A stretch of 64,000 bases of DNA from ZC4RG20 sp963782445 (GTDB taxonomy: Bacteria > Pseudomonadota > Gammaproteobacteria > Steroidobacterales > Rariloculaceae), in assembly GCA_963782445.1 (NCBI GenBank), contig CAWAJM010000001.1, positions 3,534,001 through 3,598,000 of the forward strand, given 5' to 3'. Made by a program: the position numbers and the translations under genes. The notes beneath the pieces are model-generated. The model searched no databases and was not told where the DNA came from. It was given only the letters and a program-made list of their open reading frames with translations. Within the stretch, counting starts at the first letter, position 1. Every line of letters starts with the position of its first letter. This document shows, in pieces, positions 19,737 to 29,920 of the stretch.

Positions 19737-21716
19737 CTACTCCAGACGGAACTGTACCCTTAGGTTTGCGAGCCGCTCGTAGGTCACGCCGTCCTCGACA
19801 TAAGGGGCATAGCGCTGCCGGCTCACGGCCGCGAGGGCGGCCTTGTCGAAGATCCCCTTGGGCGAGGCTTCGACGACCTGCACGTCCCGCGGCCGGCCGT
19901 CGAGGCCCACGACGAAGCGCAGCTCGACCCAGCCGTCGATCCCGCGCCGCCGGGCGACCGGGGGGTACTCGAGCGGCGCCGACTCGACGAGCCGCAGCTC
20001 GCCGGGCGCGGCCGGCACGGCGAGGTAGCGCACGACGCGCGTCGCGTGCTGCAGCGCCCGGACCGCCTTCGGGTCCGGATCCACCTTCGCGAGCGCGCTC
20101 GTCCAGGCCTGGGCCGTCATCCAGTCGCCCTTCTCGAGCGCGGCCTTGACGCCGCTCGTGACCGCCGTCCGGGCGGCCGCCCAGGCCGCCGGGAGACCCG
20201 GGAACGCGGGATCCTGCTGCTGCAGCGCACCGAGATAGTGCAGCGCGCTGTCGTCGGCCGGCGCGACGACCCGGCCGGCCGCGAGGCGCTCGTTCGCGGT
20301 CGCGAGCATGGCGGCCCGGGCCTGCTGAACGCGTTGCGCCTGGGCGGCCCGGAGGTCCGCCTGGAGCTCCGCCAGCGTCTCCTGATCGGCGCCGAGCCGA
20401 AAAGCCTCGTCGGCGAGCTTGGACGCGCGGTCGATATCGTCGCCGTCGAGGGCCACGCGGACGGCGCCGACCAGGGCCGCGGCAAGATCGAGGCGCAGCT
20501 TGAGGACGCTCGGGTCGTCGGGCCGCGCGGCCGCCGCGGCGCGGTAGTAGCCCTCGGCGCTGTCGTCGGCGGGCGCGAGCAGCTGGCCGGCCGCGAGGCG
20601 CGCGCGCGCGAGCGCGAGGTCGGTTGTGAGATCGGAAGGGCCTTGGGACGCTGCGGCGGCAGGCGGCGCGGGCGCAGGAATTGACGCCGGCGCGGGATTG
20701 GACGCGGGCGCCGCCTCGGGCACCGGATTCGGCGCCCGCGCCGCCTCGGGCGCGCGTGCCGAGTCGCGTGGCGGCGCCGTCGCGGACTCGGCCTCCGGCG
20801 CGGTCCCCGGCAAGGCCGACGCGGCGGCCGCGACGGGCGGCGGAGTTTCCGCGGAAACCGGGCGCGCGGGCGGCGCCTCCCGGGGCGCGTGGGTGACTGG
20901 CGGCGCTACGGCGGGAAGCCGAGCCGGCGCGGGCGCGTCGGCGGAAGCGCGGCTCGCGCTCGACGCTTGCGCGGCAACGCCGGCCGACTCAGGCGGCGCG
21001 GGGGCCCGCCCCTGCACGGCGCTGCGCCCCAGCCAACGCCCGACGGCCGATTCCGGCCCGCCGACCCCGCTCGCGAGCAGCGCGGCCGCGACGGCCGCCG
21101 CGACGACGATGCCCGCCGCGGTCCAGGTGGGCCAGCCGCCGAGGCCCAAAGCCTTCGACCGCCGCCGCCGCATGCGCGGTGCCTCGAACGGCTCGTCCTC
21201 GATCTCGACGGGCAGCGCGCGCCACCCGCCCACGTCGCGCAGCTGCAGATACCGGGTCACGGCCGATTCGAGCAGCAGCCGCGTGATGCCTGCGGCCGCG
21301 GGCTTGATGAGCAGCCGATGAATCTTGCCCTCGGAGAGCAGCCCCATGAGGCGCTGCGAGGCGCCGCGCGTGGCCGCGACGAGCACGATCGGCGCGACCG
21401 GCAGGCGCTCGAGCTCGCGCAGGCCCTTCTCGATGCCGCCCGGCGCCGCGTCGGCATCGAGCAGCACGATGCGGCCGCCGCTCCGGAGCGCGCGCAGCAG
21501 CGCCGGCCAATCCTCGACGGGCAGGACCGGGAAATGCTCGCCGGCGGCCTCCTGCGCGACCTGCGTCAGCGCGGCGTCCGCGGAACAGACGTAGACGGCC
21601 GCGCCGTCGGCCGCGAGCAGATCGCGCAGCGGCGTCGGCGGCAGCGTCGCCTCGAGCGAGGCGTCGACCTCCTCGGGCGCAAGCACGGCCGCGCCCCGCG
21701 GTCCGACCGGCGGCAT
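19737..21716 (-). CDS. TonB-like energy transducer with N-terminal receiver-like domain
   Basis: About 659 residues. N-terminal part (about 20-160) looks like a degenerate response-regulator fold (LLAADGAAVYVCSADAALTQ, RIVLLDADAAPGG, IVLVAATRGA, LLIKPAA) without a clean phosphorylation site. One membrane segment follows basic RMRRRRSK (about 205-225), then a Pro/Ala-rich linker (to about 400), two similar repeats beginning LAAGQLLAPADDSAEGYY and LAAGRVVAPADDSALHYL, and a TonB C-terminal domain (PLEYPPVARRRGIDGWVELRF...). ATG 21716 is used; a GTG at 21743 is an alternative. No ExbB/ExbD genes are adjacent. It may energise an outer-membrane process or act structurally. Confidence 0.85.
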   Translation of the reverse strand: MPPVGPRGAAVLAPEEVDASLEATLPPTPLRDLLAADGAAVYVCSADAALTQVAQEAAGEHFPVLPVEDWPALLRALRSGGRIVLLDADAAPGGIEKGLRELERLPVAPIVLVAATRGASQRLMGLLSEGKIHRLLIKPAAAGITRLLLESAVTRYLQLRDVGGWRALPVEIEDEPFEAPRMRRRRSKALGLGGWPTWTAAGIVVAAAVAAALLASGVGGPESAVGRWLGRSAVQGRAPAPPESAGVAAQASSASRASADAPAPARLPAVAPPVTHAPREAPPARPVSAETPPPVAAAASALPGTAPEAESATAPPRDSARAPEAARAPNPVPEAAPASNPAPASIPAPAPPAAAASQGPSDLTTDLALARARLAAGQLLAPADDSAEGYYRAAAAARPDDPSVLKLRLDLAAALVGAVRVALDGDDIDRASKLADEAFRLGADQETLAELQADLRAAQAQRVQQARAAMLATANERLAAGRVVAPADDSALHYLGALQQQDPAFPGLPAAWAAARTAVTSGVKAALEKGDWMTAQAWTSALAKVDPDPKAVRALQHATRVVRYLAVPAAPGELRLVESAPLEYPPVARRRGIDGWVELRFVVGLDGRPRDVQVVEASPKGIFDKAALAAVSRQRYAPYVEDGVTYERLANLRVQFRLE

Positions 21717-21880
21717 CGCATTACGGGGAGATTTGGCGGACACGATGGGCGCGTACCATGAACGCGCCGCCCGGCCCAGCGCTGCGCGTCTTGTATTTTT
21801 ACTTAATGCTGACTCGAGCGGCCGTGGACAGATGTTCTCACAGTTGAGCCTCGGCCCGCAGCCCCGGCAGCTTATGTCAC

Positions 21881-24800
21881 CTACCGCCCCGCGGGCCGGC
21901 GGCCGCCCGCACGGCGCGCCTCGCGCCGCCGCTTGCCATAGGCCAGCAGCGCGAGCAGCAGGAGCGACTCGATGTCCACGCCGCCGCCGCCACCGCCGCC
22001 ACCGCCGCTGCTCTGGCCGCCGCCGTTCCCACCGTTCCCGCCGCTTCCACCGCTTCCGCCGCCGGCACTGCTCGCATCGCACGCGTCCCCGACGCCGTTG
22101 CCGTCGGCATCGGCCTGATCCGGGTTGGCGACCGCGGGACAGTTGTCGCTCGCGTCCGGCACGCCGTCCCCGTCGGCGTCAGGCGCGGCCGTGTCGCAGG
22201 CGTCGCCGACGCCGTTGCCGTCGCTGTCGGCCTGATCGGTGTTGGGCGTGTCCGGGCAGTTGTCGAGCGCATCGGCGACATGATCGCCGTCGCGATCCGC
22301 CTGCTGCTTGGCGCGCCCGCCGTAGAACAAGCGCACCGCACCGCCCTCGCCCGTATGGTCGGTGACGGTGATGTCCGGGGCGCCCGCGACGAAGTCCTCG
22401 AAGCCGTCGCCATCGACGTCGCCGGCGCTCGCGAGCGCATAGCCGAGCATCGAATGCGCCTCGCCGGGATAAACGCGCGCGGCCGTCGCATCGCCCGCGG
22501 GCAGATAGTCGACGCGGCCCTCGTCCGCGGCGTCCGCGCTGCGCTCGGCGCGGTTCGCGCCGACGACAAGCGCCGCTTTGCCGTCGAACTGGGTCGGCCG
22601 CGTGACCAAGACGGCGACGCCGTACTGATCGCCCGCCGTTGCATCGGGGATCTTCTCCGGCAGCGGCATGACGCCGGCCGTCCAGTACCGCGTCGTGCTC
22701 TTGTAAACGTGCGCGGCGCCGCCGGGCGGATCGGCATAGGCCCCGACGACGAGGTCCGGGATCCCATCGCCGTCGAAATCCCCGCCGACCGCGAGGGCGT
22801 TGCCGAAGCGGCTCCCCGAGGCCCCGTTCGCGAGCACGAAGTCCTGCATACCCGTCGCGCTCGAGCTCCAGTCGATGTTCGCGCCGAGATAGCCGTAGAC
22901 GGCCCCCGCGCCCGTGAACGCATCGCCGACGACGAGGTCGGGCAGCTTGTCCCCGTCGAGATCGGCGACGGCCGCCGCGGACCCGTAGTTAGCCGATGCA
23001 TCCTGCGAGAGGACCTTGTCGGGTGCCGGGTCGGCCGCCTGCCAGTACCGGCTCGCGGCGCGGTAGATCAGCGTGCGGCCCTGCGTGCCGCTGGCCCCGG
23101 GCGCCGTCGCGATGAGATCGTCGCGGCCGTCGCCGTCGAGGTCGGCGATGACGAGCGCATCGGCGAAATGCGCCGCATTGGCCGGCGCCGGCAGCTTGAC
23201 CGGCCCCGTAAGCCCGTCGGCGCTGCCGAAATACAGGTACACGGCCGTGCGGTCCGTGACGGCGACATCCGCGTAGTCGTCCCCGTCGATATGCCCCACG
23301 GCGACGCGGAAGCCGAAGTCGGTCGTGGCCGGCGACAGCGTAATCGGCGCCGTCGCCGTGAGCCCGGACTCGCCGCCCTTGAGCACGACGATGGCGCCCG
23401 CGCCGTCCGCGTAGCCCGGCGCGCCGGCGACGACGTCCGAGTAGCCGTCGTTGTCGAGGTCGCCCGCCGCGACGGCGAACCCGAGCCGGTGATCGCCCGC
23501 CGCGTCGAGGCGCAGGGTCGCGCCCGCATGCACGGGCTCGGCGAGGTACGGGTAGGTGCCGTTCTTGAATTCCTCGAGGTTCGTCGCGCCGTCGCCGTCC
23601 GAATCGAGGGCCGCGTCGGCCGGGTCCGTCGGGTCGAGGCCGTATTGCAGTTCCCACTCGTCGGCGATCGAATCGCCGTCGGCATCCTTCGCCCAGCGCG
23701 CGTCGTTCGGGAACTTATCGTAGTAGTCGATCGAGCCGTCGCCGTCGGCATCCGCGATCGGGATGCTCAGCGACGTGCCCGTATCGGCGTCGACCTTCGG
23801 ACCGTCGTCGGTCGAGCTCGCGGCGACGACCATGACGTAGGCGCTCTGCGCCGCGGCCGGATCGATGTCGAGCGTGAACTGCAGCACTTCCTGGCTGCCC
23901 GTGCCGCTTGCCTGCGGGTAGGGCGGCAGGTTGCCGAGCGTGCAGGTCAGCGTGCCCTGGCCCGTGCAGCGGCTGTCCGTGCTCGCGAGCGTAATGCCGT
24001 CCGGAAACGTCAGCGTGACCTTCACGTTGTTCGCCGTGAGCCCGGCCCAAGTCGAGGGCTTGAGGTTCGAGACGGCCACGCCGAAGTCGTAGGGCTTGCC
24101 CGGCTGCGCGGGGATGACCTTGCCCGAGCCGTCGGCCGCGAGGTTCGTGGCCCAGATGCCGATCTCCGTCGCCTCGACAACGTCCACGGGCCGGCTCGCG
24201 CAGCTCGGCTCGCTGTCGCCGTCGCTGAGCATGCAGACGACGAGCGGCGCGGACGCGCTGTCGTACGCGTGGGCGCCGACGAGATACCCCTTGCCCGGCA
24301 GCGTATCCGACTGCGGCGGCACGGGCTGGCCGTTCTCGTCGTAGACGCCGATGTTCGTCCAGTCCGGCGGCAGGGCGACCGTGCCGTCGCCCCAGGCGAT
24401 GGAGAGGGCCTGCGGCTGCGGGAAGGAGTCCGCGTCGACGTCGCTGAACGCGATGCGCATCGGCGCCGAGAAGCCTCGCGCCACGCGCACCGTTTCGGGC
24501 AGGTCGATGACCGTATCGTCGCGCTGCGGCACGACCGTCAGCGCCGCCGTGCCCGGATCGGCCGCCGAGTCCTTGCCGTCGTTCGCCTGGAACTCGAACG
24601 TATCCGAACCGAAATAGTCCGCGGCCGGCGTGTACGAGTAATCCGCGTAGCTCACGTCCCCGCCGAGCTTGGCCAGCGTGCCGTGCGCGGGGTCGGCCGC
24701 GATGGTGTACGTCAGCGTATCGAGGCCGCCGTAACCCACGAAGCCGTCCGGGTCGTCGGCGAGCAGGCGCAGGTGCAGGACCTGATCCTCGTTCACCGAG

Positions 24801-27793
24801 CAGTCCTGCTGCGTCGTGAAGGTCGCATCCGTGTAGCACTCGACGCGCAGCTTCTCGGGCGGCCGGTAGGCGCGGGCAACATCGACGGTGACGTTCGCGG
24901 GCGCGCTCACGTCGATGCCGTCGTCGACGAGATACCTGAAGGTGTCCTGGCCCTGAAAATTGTAGTCGGAAACGTAGTCGACCTTCGCGCTCGAATCCGT
25001 CACGTCGTAGAAGGGCAGCGTCTTGAAGATATGCAGGAAGTAGTCGTTGGTGTCGAGCGACCACTCGAGCACGTGGAACTCGCTCGAGTTCACCGAGACG
25101 GCGCGCGGCTTGCCCATGTTGCCGAGCACGAAACTGCCGTCCTGCGCGATACCCTGCCCCGTCGATTTGGCCTCGCCGGCGTAGACGCCGTCGGGGCCGA
25201 AGCGCTGCACGCGGTAGTTGTTGTAGTCGACGACGTAGAGGACGTCGTGCGGATCGATGGCGATGTGCCGCGCCCCGTCGAACTGCCCCGGGCCGGCCCC
25301 CCTATTGTCGGCCGTCGTGGTCGAGCGCGCGCAGGTCGCGTCCGTACACTGAAAGCCCTTGGACGTCTGCGTCTTCTCGTCGCAGTAGTTGTAGGGCACG
25401 CCCGTGGTCGGGTCCTTGAGGTTGCCCAGGCATTTGCCGAGCCAACCGATGTAAGGGCCGGGTTTGCGCACGCCGTCGACGAGCGGCGGCGGGCCGAACT
25501 TGTGGACGCGCGAGCCGCAGACCTGATAGAGATCGCCCTTGGAATCGGTCTCCATCCAGAAGCCGCCGCGGCTGTATCCCGCCGTGCCTTCGCAGTCGTT
25601 GAGGAACGGCTCGCCGTCGTGCAGCTCGCCGAGCAGCTGGTCGGGCTGATCGTAGTCGAACATGAAGATGCGGTGCTTGTCCGCGACGTAGATGACGCCG
25701 CGCTTCGGGTCCACGTGCGCGTTGACGAGCGTCCCCGCGTCGATGTCGGCCGCCGAAGAGGACGTGTACTTAGCGGCGTTCGCGGGAATGGCGAGCGTCT
25801 GCAGCGTCTGACCGTCGAGCCCGTCGAGGAGAAGCTCCGCGCTCGAGCCGGAGCCCGAGACATGGAGCGTCCAGAGGTTGTCGTTGGCATCCACCTGGAA
25901 GACGCCCTCGAACCCGGAGGTGCCCGTGTATTCGGCCACGAGGCTGCCGTCGACGAATTTCGAGATGCGCGTGTCCGTCAGGGCCTTCGGCTCGTTGTCG
26001 CAGGTCCAGTAGCGGTCCGAGAGGAAATACTCCCCCGCGTCGCTGATATGGATATAGGTGGGGCTATAGATGAAGCCGTGCGGCGGCGCGGCGTGCACCT
26101 CGCAATAGCAGCGTGTGATGTAGGCCCCGTGGTCCGTGCGCTGCAGCAGCCCGAGCTTGCCCTCGAGCGCCGGCCCGCTCGTGAGATCCGCGGGGCAGGA
26201 CAGCGTCAGCGGGTCGCCGCTGCCGGGCGCGCCGGCCGGCTTTTGCCGGAAGTCCTCGATGAAATACGGATACAGCGGCGCGACGAACTGACCGTTGCCC
26301 GGCCGATTCACGATCTTGAACGCGAGCGGGTCGGGGCGCCCGTCCAGCACGTCGTCGTCGTGACCGCTCAGCGTCACGGTGACGGGCTTGGCCGTGATCG
26401 TCGCCGCCGAGGCCGTGCTCGCCGTCGGCGCCGTGTTCGTGCCCGGCGTCTTGATCGTCACGACCTGCGAGTACTTTTCGGGATCGTCGGCGGGCGCGGC
26501 CGTCGAGTTGCCCGAGGCGTCCGTGGCCGTGTAGGTGATCACGTAGCGATGGTCGACGTCGAGCGTACCAGGCGCATCGTTCGTGACCTTCGGCTCTGGA
26601 TCGGCGAGATCGGCGACCTGCACGGCCCCGAGGTTAAAGGTGCCGCTCGTCAGATCGATGGGCGTGCTCGACTCGCGCGCGAAGCCCGGCGGCGGCACGA
26701 GCAGCGGCGGCTGCGTGTCGCGCACCGTCACCATCTGGGTAATCGATGCCGTCGGCGCGACCTCGGGCGGATAGGGGCCGCCGTCGCTCACGGTCCAGGT
26801 GATCTTCGTGGTCTCATCGACGGGCAGAAACTTCGGTGCGTCGTTCGTGACGGTCACGGGCCGGCCGCAGGCATCCGAAGCCGTCAGCGTGTTACGCAGC
26901 TCCCCGTCGGCATAGGAATACCACGTGCCGCCGAAATTGCGGGCCTCGAGCGTGATCAAAGGCGCGCTCGTCGAGATTTCCGGCGTGTGCACGTCCCAGA
27001 CCCACAGTCGCTGCTCGCCGAAATTCGACGTCGTCGGGACCTCGTCGTCGAAGAAGCCGTTGGATTTGAGCTCCGCCGCGTGCAGGCCCGCGGCGCGGCC
27101 GACCTTGTAGGCAGATTCGGCCAGTTTCGTGAAGACGCGCCTGGCGACGGCGTCGCTCGCGCGCGCCGCCTTGAGGCCGACGGACGTGCCGTAGCGCTCC
27201 TCGATCGAGAGATCGACCTCCATGAGCAGCACGGGCAGCTCAACGTCCCAAAAAATTCCGAGCTGCGACGTGGCCGTCCAGTCGACCCGATGGATGCCCG
27301 CGCCGAGCTTGACCTCCTTGGGCGCCTCGGGATTGCCGCTCTCGGGGATCAGATCGTCCCCGATGCTGACGTCAACGTCCACGGCCGTGTTCGAGTGGAA
27401 CAGGCTCGGCGTGCCGAGATCGCCCCAGTTCGACGGCAGCGGGGTGATGTTCCAAACGCCGAACCAATTGTGGTACTTGCCTTGCGCCTGCGGCAGCGTG
27501 AAGTCGCGGTAGCAGCCGTCCGAGGTATTCGGATAGAGCTGGCGGTCCGGCGGCGGCACGAACACGGGCGCGAGCGCCTTCAGCGAGAGGTTTGTCGCGT
27601 ACTCGAGCACTTCGCCCACGCGGCCGACGGGCTCGGCGGGAATCAGGCCCGCGACCACGGAAGTATCGAGCGCGCCCGTCAGAAACGAGATTTGATTGCG
27701 CAGATTGGTGTTATCGCTCGTATCCGCGGCGTAGACGCAGACGGAAACCAGCAGGCCCGCGAGTAGCGCCGAGGCCCTTGTCGTAAGTTTCAT
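21881..27793 (-). CDS. Giant secreted protein: NHL-like, Ig-like, FG-GAP and thrombospondin-3 repeats with C-terminal anchor
   Basis: 1970 residues. Order: signal peptide (1-22); N-terminal domain with several Asp-rich turns (to about 330); HYR/Ig-like beta domains (about 330-480); a long NHL-type beta-propeller region with calcium-like loops such as DPHDVLYVVDYNNYRVQRFGPDG (about 550-960); cadherin-like tandem domains (about 970-1130); FG-GAP integrin-type repeats (DLDNDGYSDVVAGAPG, DLDGDGRDDLIATAPG, DGDGIPDLVVGAY, about 1480-1850); two thrombospondin type 3 repeats with DGDGVPDASDNCP; a poly-Gly run; a hydrophobic segment VDIESLLLLALLAYG; and a basic tail. That ending resembles GlyGly-CTERM-type sorting signals. 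Probably a calcium-binding surface or adhesion protein. No PEP motif. Confidence 0.9.
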   Translation of the reverse strand: MKLTTRASALLAGLLVSVCVYAADTSDNTNLRNQISFLTGALDTSVVAGLIPAEPVGRVGEVLEYATNLSLKALAPVFVPPPDRQLYPNTSDGCYRDFTLPQAQGKYHNWFGVWNITPLPSNWGDLGTPSLFHSNTAVDVDVSIGDDLIPESGNPEAPKEVKLGAGIHRVDWTATSQLGIFWDVELPVLLMEVDLSIEERYGTSVGLKAARASDAVARRVFTKLAESAYKVGRAAGLHAAELKSNGFFDDEVPTTSNFGEQRLWVWDVHTPEISTSAPLITLEARNFGGTWYSYADGELRNTLTASDACGRPVTVTNDAPKFLPVDETTKITWTVSDGGPYPPEVAPTASITQMVTVRDTQPPLLVPPPGFARESSTPIDLTSGTFNLGAVQVADLADPEPKVTNDAPGTLDVDHRYVITYTATDASGNSTAAPADDPEKYSQVVTIKTPGTNTAPTASTASAATITAKPVTVTLSGHDDDVLDGRPDPLAFKIVNRPGNGQFVAPLYPYFIEDFRQKPAGAPGSGDPLTLSCPADLTSGPALEGKLGLLQRTDHGAYITRCYCEVHAAPPHGFIYSPTYIHISDAGEYFLSDRYWTCDNEPKALTDTRISKFVDGSLVAEYTGTSGFEGVFQVDANDNLWTLHVSGSGSSAELLLDGLDGQTLQTLAIPANAAKYTSSSAADIDAGTLVNAHVDPKRGVIYVADKHRIFMFDYDQPDQLLGELHDGEPFLNDCEGTAGYSRGGFWMETDSKGDLYQVCGSRVHKFGPPPLVDGVRKPGPYIGWLGKCLGNLKDPTTGVPYNYCDEKTQTSKGFQCTDATCARSTTTADNRGAGPGQFDGARHIAIDPHDVLYVVDYNNYRVQRFGPDGVYAGEAKSTGQGIAQDGSFVLGNMGKPRAVSVNSSEFHVLEWSLDTNDYFLHIFKTLPFYDVTDSSAKVDYVSDYNFQGQDTFRYLVDDGIDVSAPANVTVDVARAYRPPEKLRVECYTDATFTTQQDCSVNEDQVLHLRLLADDPDGFVGYGGLDTLTYTIAADPAHGTLAKLGGDVSYADYSYTPAADYFGSDTFEFQANDGKDSAADPGTAALTVVPQRDDTVIDLPETVRVARGFSAPMRIAFSDVDADSFPQPQALSIAWGDGTVALPPDWTNIGVYDENGQPVPPQSDTLPGKGYLVGAHAYDSASAPLVVCMLSDGDSEPSCASRPVDVVEATEIGIWATNLAADGSGKVIPAQPGKPYDFGVAVSNLKPSTWAGLTANNVKVTLTFPDGITLASTDSRCTGQGTLTCTLGNLPPYPQASGTGSQEVLQFTLDIDPAAAQSAYVMVVAASSTDDGPKVDADTGTSLSIPIADADGDGSIDYYDKFPNDARWAKDADGDSIADEWELQYGLDPTDPADAALDSDGDGATNLEEFKNGTYPYLAEPVHAGATLRLDAAGDHRLGFAVAAGDLDNDGYSDVVAGAPGYADGAGAIVVLKGGESGLTATAPITLSPATTDFGFRVAVGHIDGDDYADVAVTDRTAVYLYFGSADGLTGPVKLPAPANAAHFADALVIADLDGDGRDDLIATAPGASGTQGRTLIYRAASRYWQAADPAPDKVLSQDASANYGSAAAVADLDGDKLPDLVVGDAFTGAGAVYGYLGANIDWSSSATGMQDFVLANGASGSRFGNALAVGGDFDGDGIPDLVVGAYADPPGGAAHVYKSTTRYWTAGVMPLPEKIPDATAGDQYGVAVLVTRPTQFDGKAALVVGANRAERSADAADEGRVDYLPAGDATAARVYPGEAHSMLGYALASAGDVDGDGFEDFVAGAPDITVTDHTGEGGAVRLFYGGRAKQQADRDGDHVADALDNCPDTPNTDQADSDGNGVGDACDTAAPDADGDGVPDASDNCPAVANPDQADADGNGVGDACDASSAGGGSGGSGGNGGNGGGQSSGGGGGGGGGVDIESLLLLALLAYGKRRREARRAGGRRPAGR

Positions 27794-28036
27794 GCGCGAC
27801 TCCGCTGGCTGCAGGCTTGTAACGAGGGCGAAGCGCTGGGGCCGCCGTTATTGGATTATGTAATCCGGCCCTGCTGCGCTTTGCGACGGCCGGAACGCGC
27901 GAAGCAGCACGTATAACTATGACCGAGCCGCAATTGTCCCCCGTAGCTGATTGTCCCTAAGGACCGGCCATTTCGCAACCCGGAGGTCTTTAGCTAGGCT
28001 GCGATGCCTGCAGCTTTCTGGGGCGCTCGACGGCGC

Positions 28037-29920
28037 CTATTCGGTAGGCGTGTACCAGATCGGCGAGGAATACGCGCGCTCCTGGATGCTCGCCGGCTCG
28101 TGCGTCTCGCTGACCGGAATCCCGAGCGCGACGGCGTCGTAGAGCGAATGGCGCGGCGTCGGAATCTCGAGCACGCGCGCGTAATAGAACGCGAGCTGAC
28201 CCGGCTCGAAGTCCGGGTCCTTCCAGACCGTCGCGAGCTGCACGGCGCCGATCGAATTCGTGTATGAGGCCGTGTTCACGTCCACGGTATCGCCGACGGG
28301 CGCCAGCTTGCCCTGTGCGTCGAGCCGGCGCTTGCCGGACCAGGCGACGTTGTAGATGCGCTGCTGCGTCTTGCCCGCGTCGTCCACCCAGCCCTTGACG
28401 ATCTGGATGCGGTCGAGGTTGCCGCTCAGCGGGTCCTTGGCCGCCCAGATCAAAAAGCTCGGCGCTTCGTTCGCCGGCGCGCGCGTGAGGTCCCCGCCCA
28501 TGGGCACGCCCTTGCGGTAGCCGACTTTGGCGATGTCCTTCGCATCGGCATCCGCCGATTCGAAATCGAAGCCGCCGAAGAAGCGCAGCACGATGCGCGT
28601 ACCCGTCGTGCCGTAGACTTCCTTGCGCTTGAACGCATCGAAGATCCCCTGGCGCGTGTTCTCGGTCGCCCACACGGCCGCGCGCCCCGAGGCGGCCAGC
28701 ATCCAGTCCGGGAAAATGAAGCGCCGCTTCGCGCCGGGCTGCATCTCGTCGCGCTTTTGCTCGAGCGTCGCGTCCGAGCCGAAGTCGCCGAGGAAATGAC
28801 TCTCCTGCACCGTCGAGAGCCCCGTGTGCGAGTCCGTCGCGCCGATGAAGCCGAGCTTGTAAGGATTCACGCCGATCGTGTGCTTGAACGCGAGGCCCTC
28901 CATGAGCGCCGTGCGCACGTAGTCGTGCGGGCTCGGCGGCATGGGCCGCGGCGTCAACAGGCGCTGCCAGATCTCGAAGTTCGCGAACTCGTCGTCGGGC
29001 GCGAGCTGCGGCAGGATCTCGGACGTGCCCTTCGACTGCGTGATCTCGACCTCCGTCTCCCAGCGCATGCGGTTGCGCGCGTACTCGGCGTTGATCGGGT
29101 GCCCGTCACTGTCGACGACGTCGAACATGAGCCCGCCCGAGAGGTTCGAGTTGTGGGGGATCGCGATGAAATCGACGCCCGTCTTCGCCTTGGTCTTCGC
29201 CAGGAAGTTCCACAGGTCCTCGGGCCTCAGGCTCTCGTAGTTGCTGTACGGAATGAACTCGCGCGCCTGCGCGGCCGTCGCGTTGCTGATCACGCAGCGG
29301 TGCAGGTTCTTGCCGCCCGGCGTGGAGGTCCACTCCCAGCCGATCAGCGCCGTGAACTTGCCGGGGATGTTGTTCTTCTCCGCCGCATCGATCTCCGCGT
29401 CCCAGGTCTGCGCACGCACCTCGGGCGAGTAGATCTGATCCATCATCTCCTTGCGCTCGGCCGAGCCCTGCGGGCCGCGCATGACGCCGAGCCGGCCGCC
29501 CTCGCGCATGACGCCGCCGATCGGCTGCTTCTCGTGGATCGCGAGCATCTTCTTGCCCCAGTCCGTCGAGAGCAGCTTGGGATCGCGCTTATCGAGCATG
29601 GCCTGCGTGCCCAGCAGGATCGCGTGATCGGTTACGGCCAGGAAATCGAGCGGCCGCCGGATCTGGACCGTCTCGTGCCACGCCGGGTGCATGACGGGCA
29701 GGCCGCGCGCGAAGCGGTAGGCCTGGTCCGGGGTCAGCGTCGCGTTGCCCGTGCCGTAGGCGTCCCAGGAGTAGTTCGTGTGGAGGTGGACGTCGCCCCA
29801 GTAGACGTGGGTTTCGTGGGGGTCGTCGGCGGCGGCGGCCGATGCGGCGACGGCCAGCGCGCAGGCAGCGCCGACCAGCAGGCCCGCGAACGTGCGGGCG
29901 CCGTGAACTCTTTTTGTCAT
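28037..29920 (-). CDS. DUF3604 family secreted protein
   Basis: 627 residues with a signal peptide (MTKRVHGARTFAGLLVGAAC..., cut near SAAAA-DD). The mature protein starts with a metal-site-like HVYWGDVHLHTNYSWDAY and FLAVTDHAILLG, as in the PHP-like DUF3604 family, and has further conserved stretches DFIAIPHNSNLSGG, IGATDSHTGLSTVQE and GTTGTRIVLRFFGG. The His/Asp set suggests a metal-dependent hydrolase in the periplasm; the substrate is unknown. ATG 29920 is chosen because it gives a proper signal peptide; the frame is open to 29962. Confidence 0.9.
   Translation of the reverse strand: MTKRVHGARTFAGLLVGAACALAVAASAAAADDPHETHVYWGDVHLHTNYSWDAYGTGNATLTPDQAYRFARGLPVMHPAWHETVQIRRPLDFLAVTDHAILLGTQAMLDKRDPKLLSTDWGKKMLAIHEKQPIGGVMREGGRLGVMRGPQGSAERKEMMDQIYSPEVRAQTWDAEIDAAEKNNIPGKFTALIGWEWTSTPGGKNLHRCVISNATAAQAREFIPYSNYESLRPEDLWNFLAKTKAKTGVDFIAIPHNSNLSGGLMFDVVDSDGHPINAEYARNRMRWETEVEITQSKGTSEILPQLAPDDEFANFEIWQRLLTPRPMPPSPHDYVRTALMEGLAFKHTIGVNPYKLGFIGATDSHTGLSTVQESHFLGDFGSDATLEQKRDEMQPGAKRRFIFPDWMLAASGRAAVWATENTRQGIFDAFKRKEVYGTTGTRIVLRFFGGFDFESADADAKDIAKVGYRKGVPMGGDLTRAPANEAPSFLIWAAKDPLSGNLDRIQIVKGWVDDAGKTQQRIYNVAWSGKRRLDAQGKLAPVGDTVDVNTASYTNSIGAVQLATVWKDPDFEPGQLAFYYARVLEIPTPRHSLYDAVALGIPVSETHEPASIQERAYSSPIWYTPTE

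Noticed and set aside
22280..27766. 1828-codon open frame opposite the giant secreted protein
   Set aside because: Arginine/valine/alanine-rich, no domains, and a mirror of a well-supported gene; in GC-rich DNA long antisense frames are expected.
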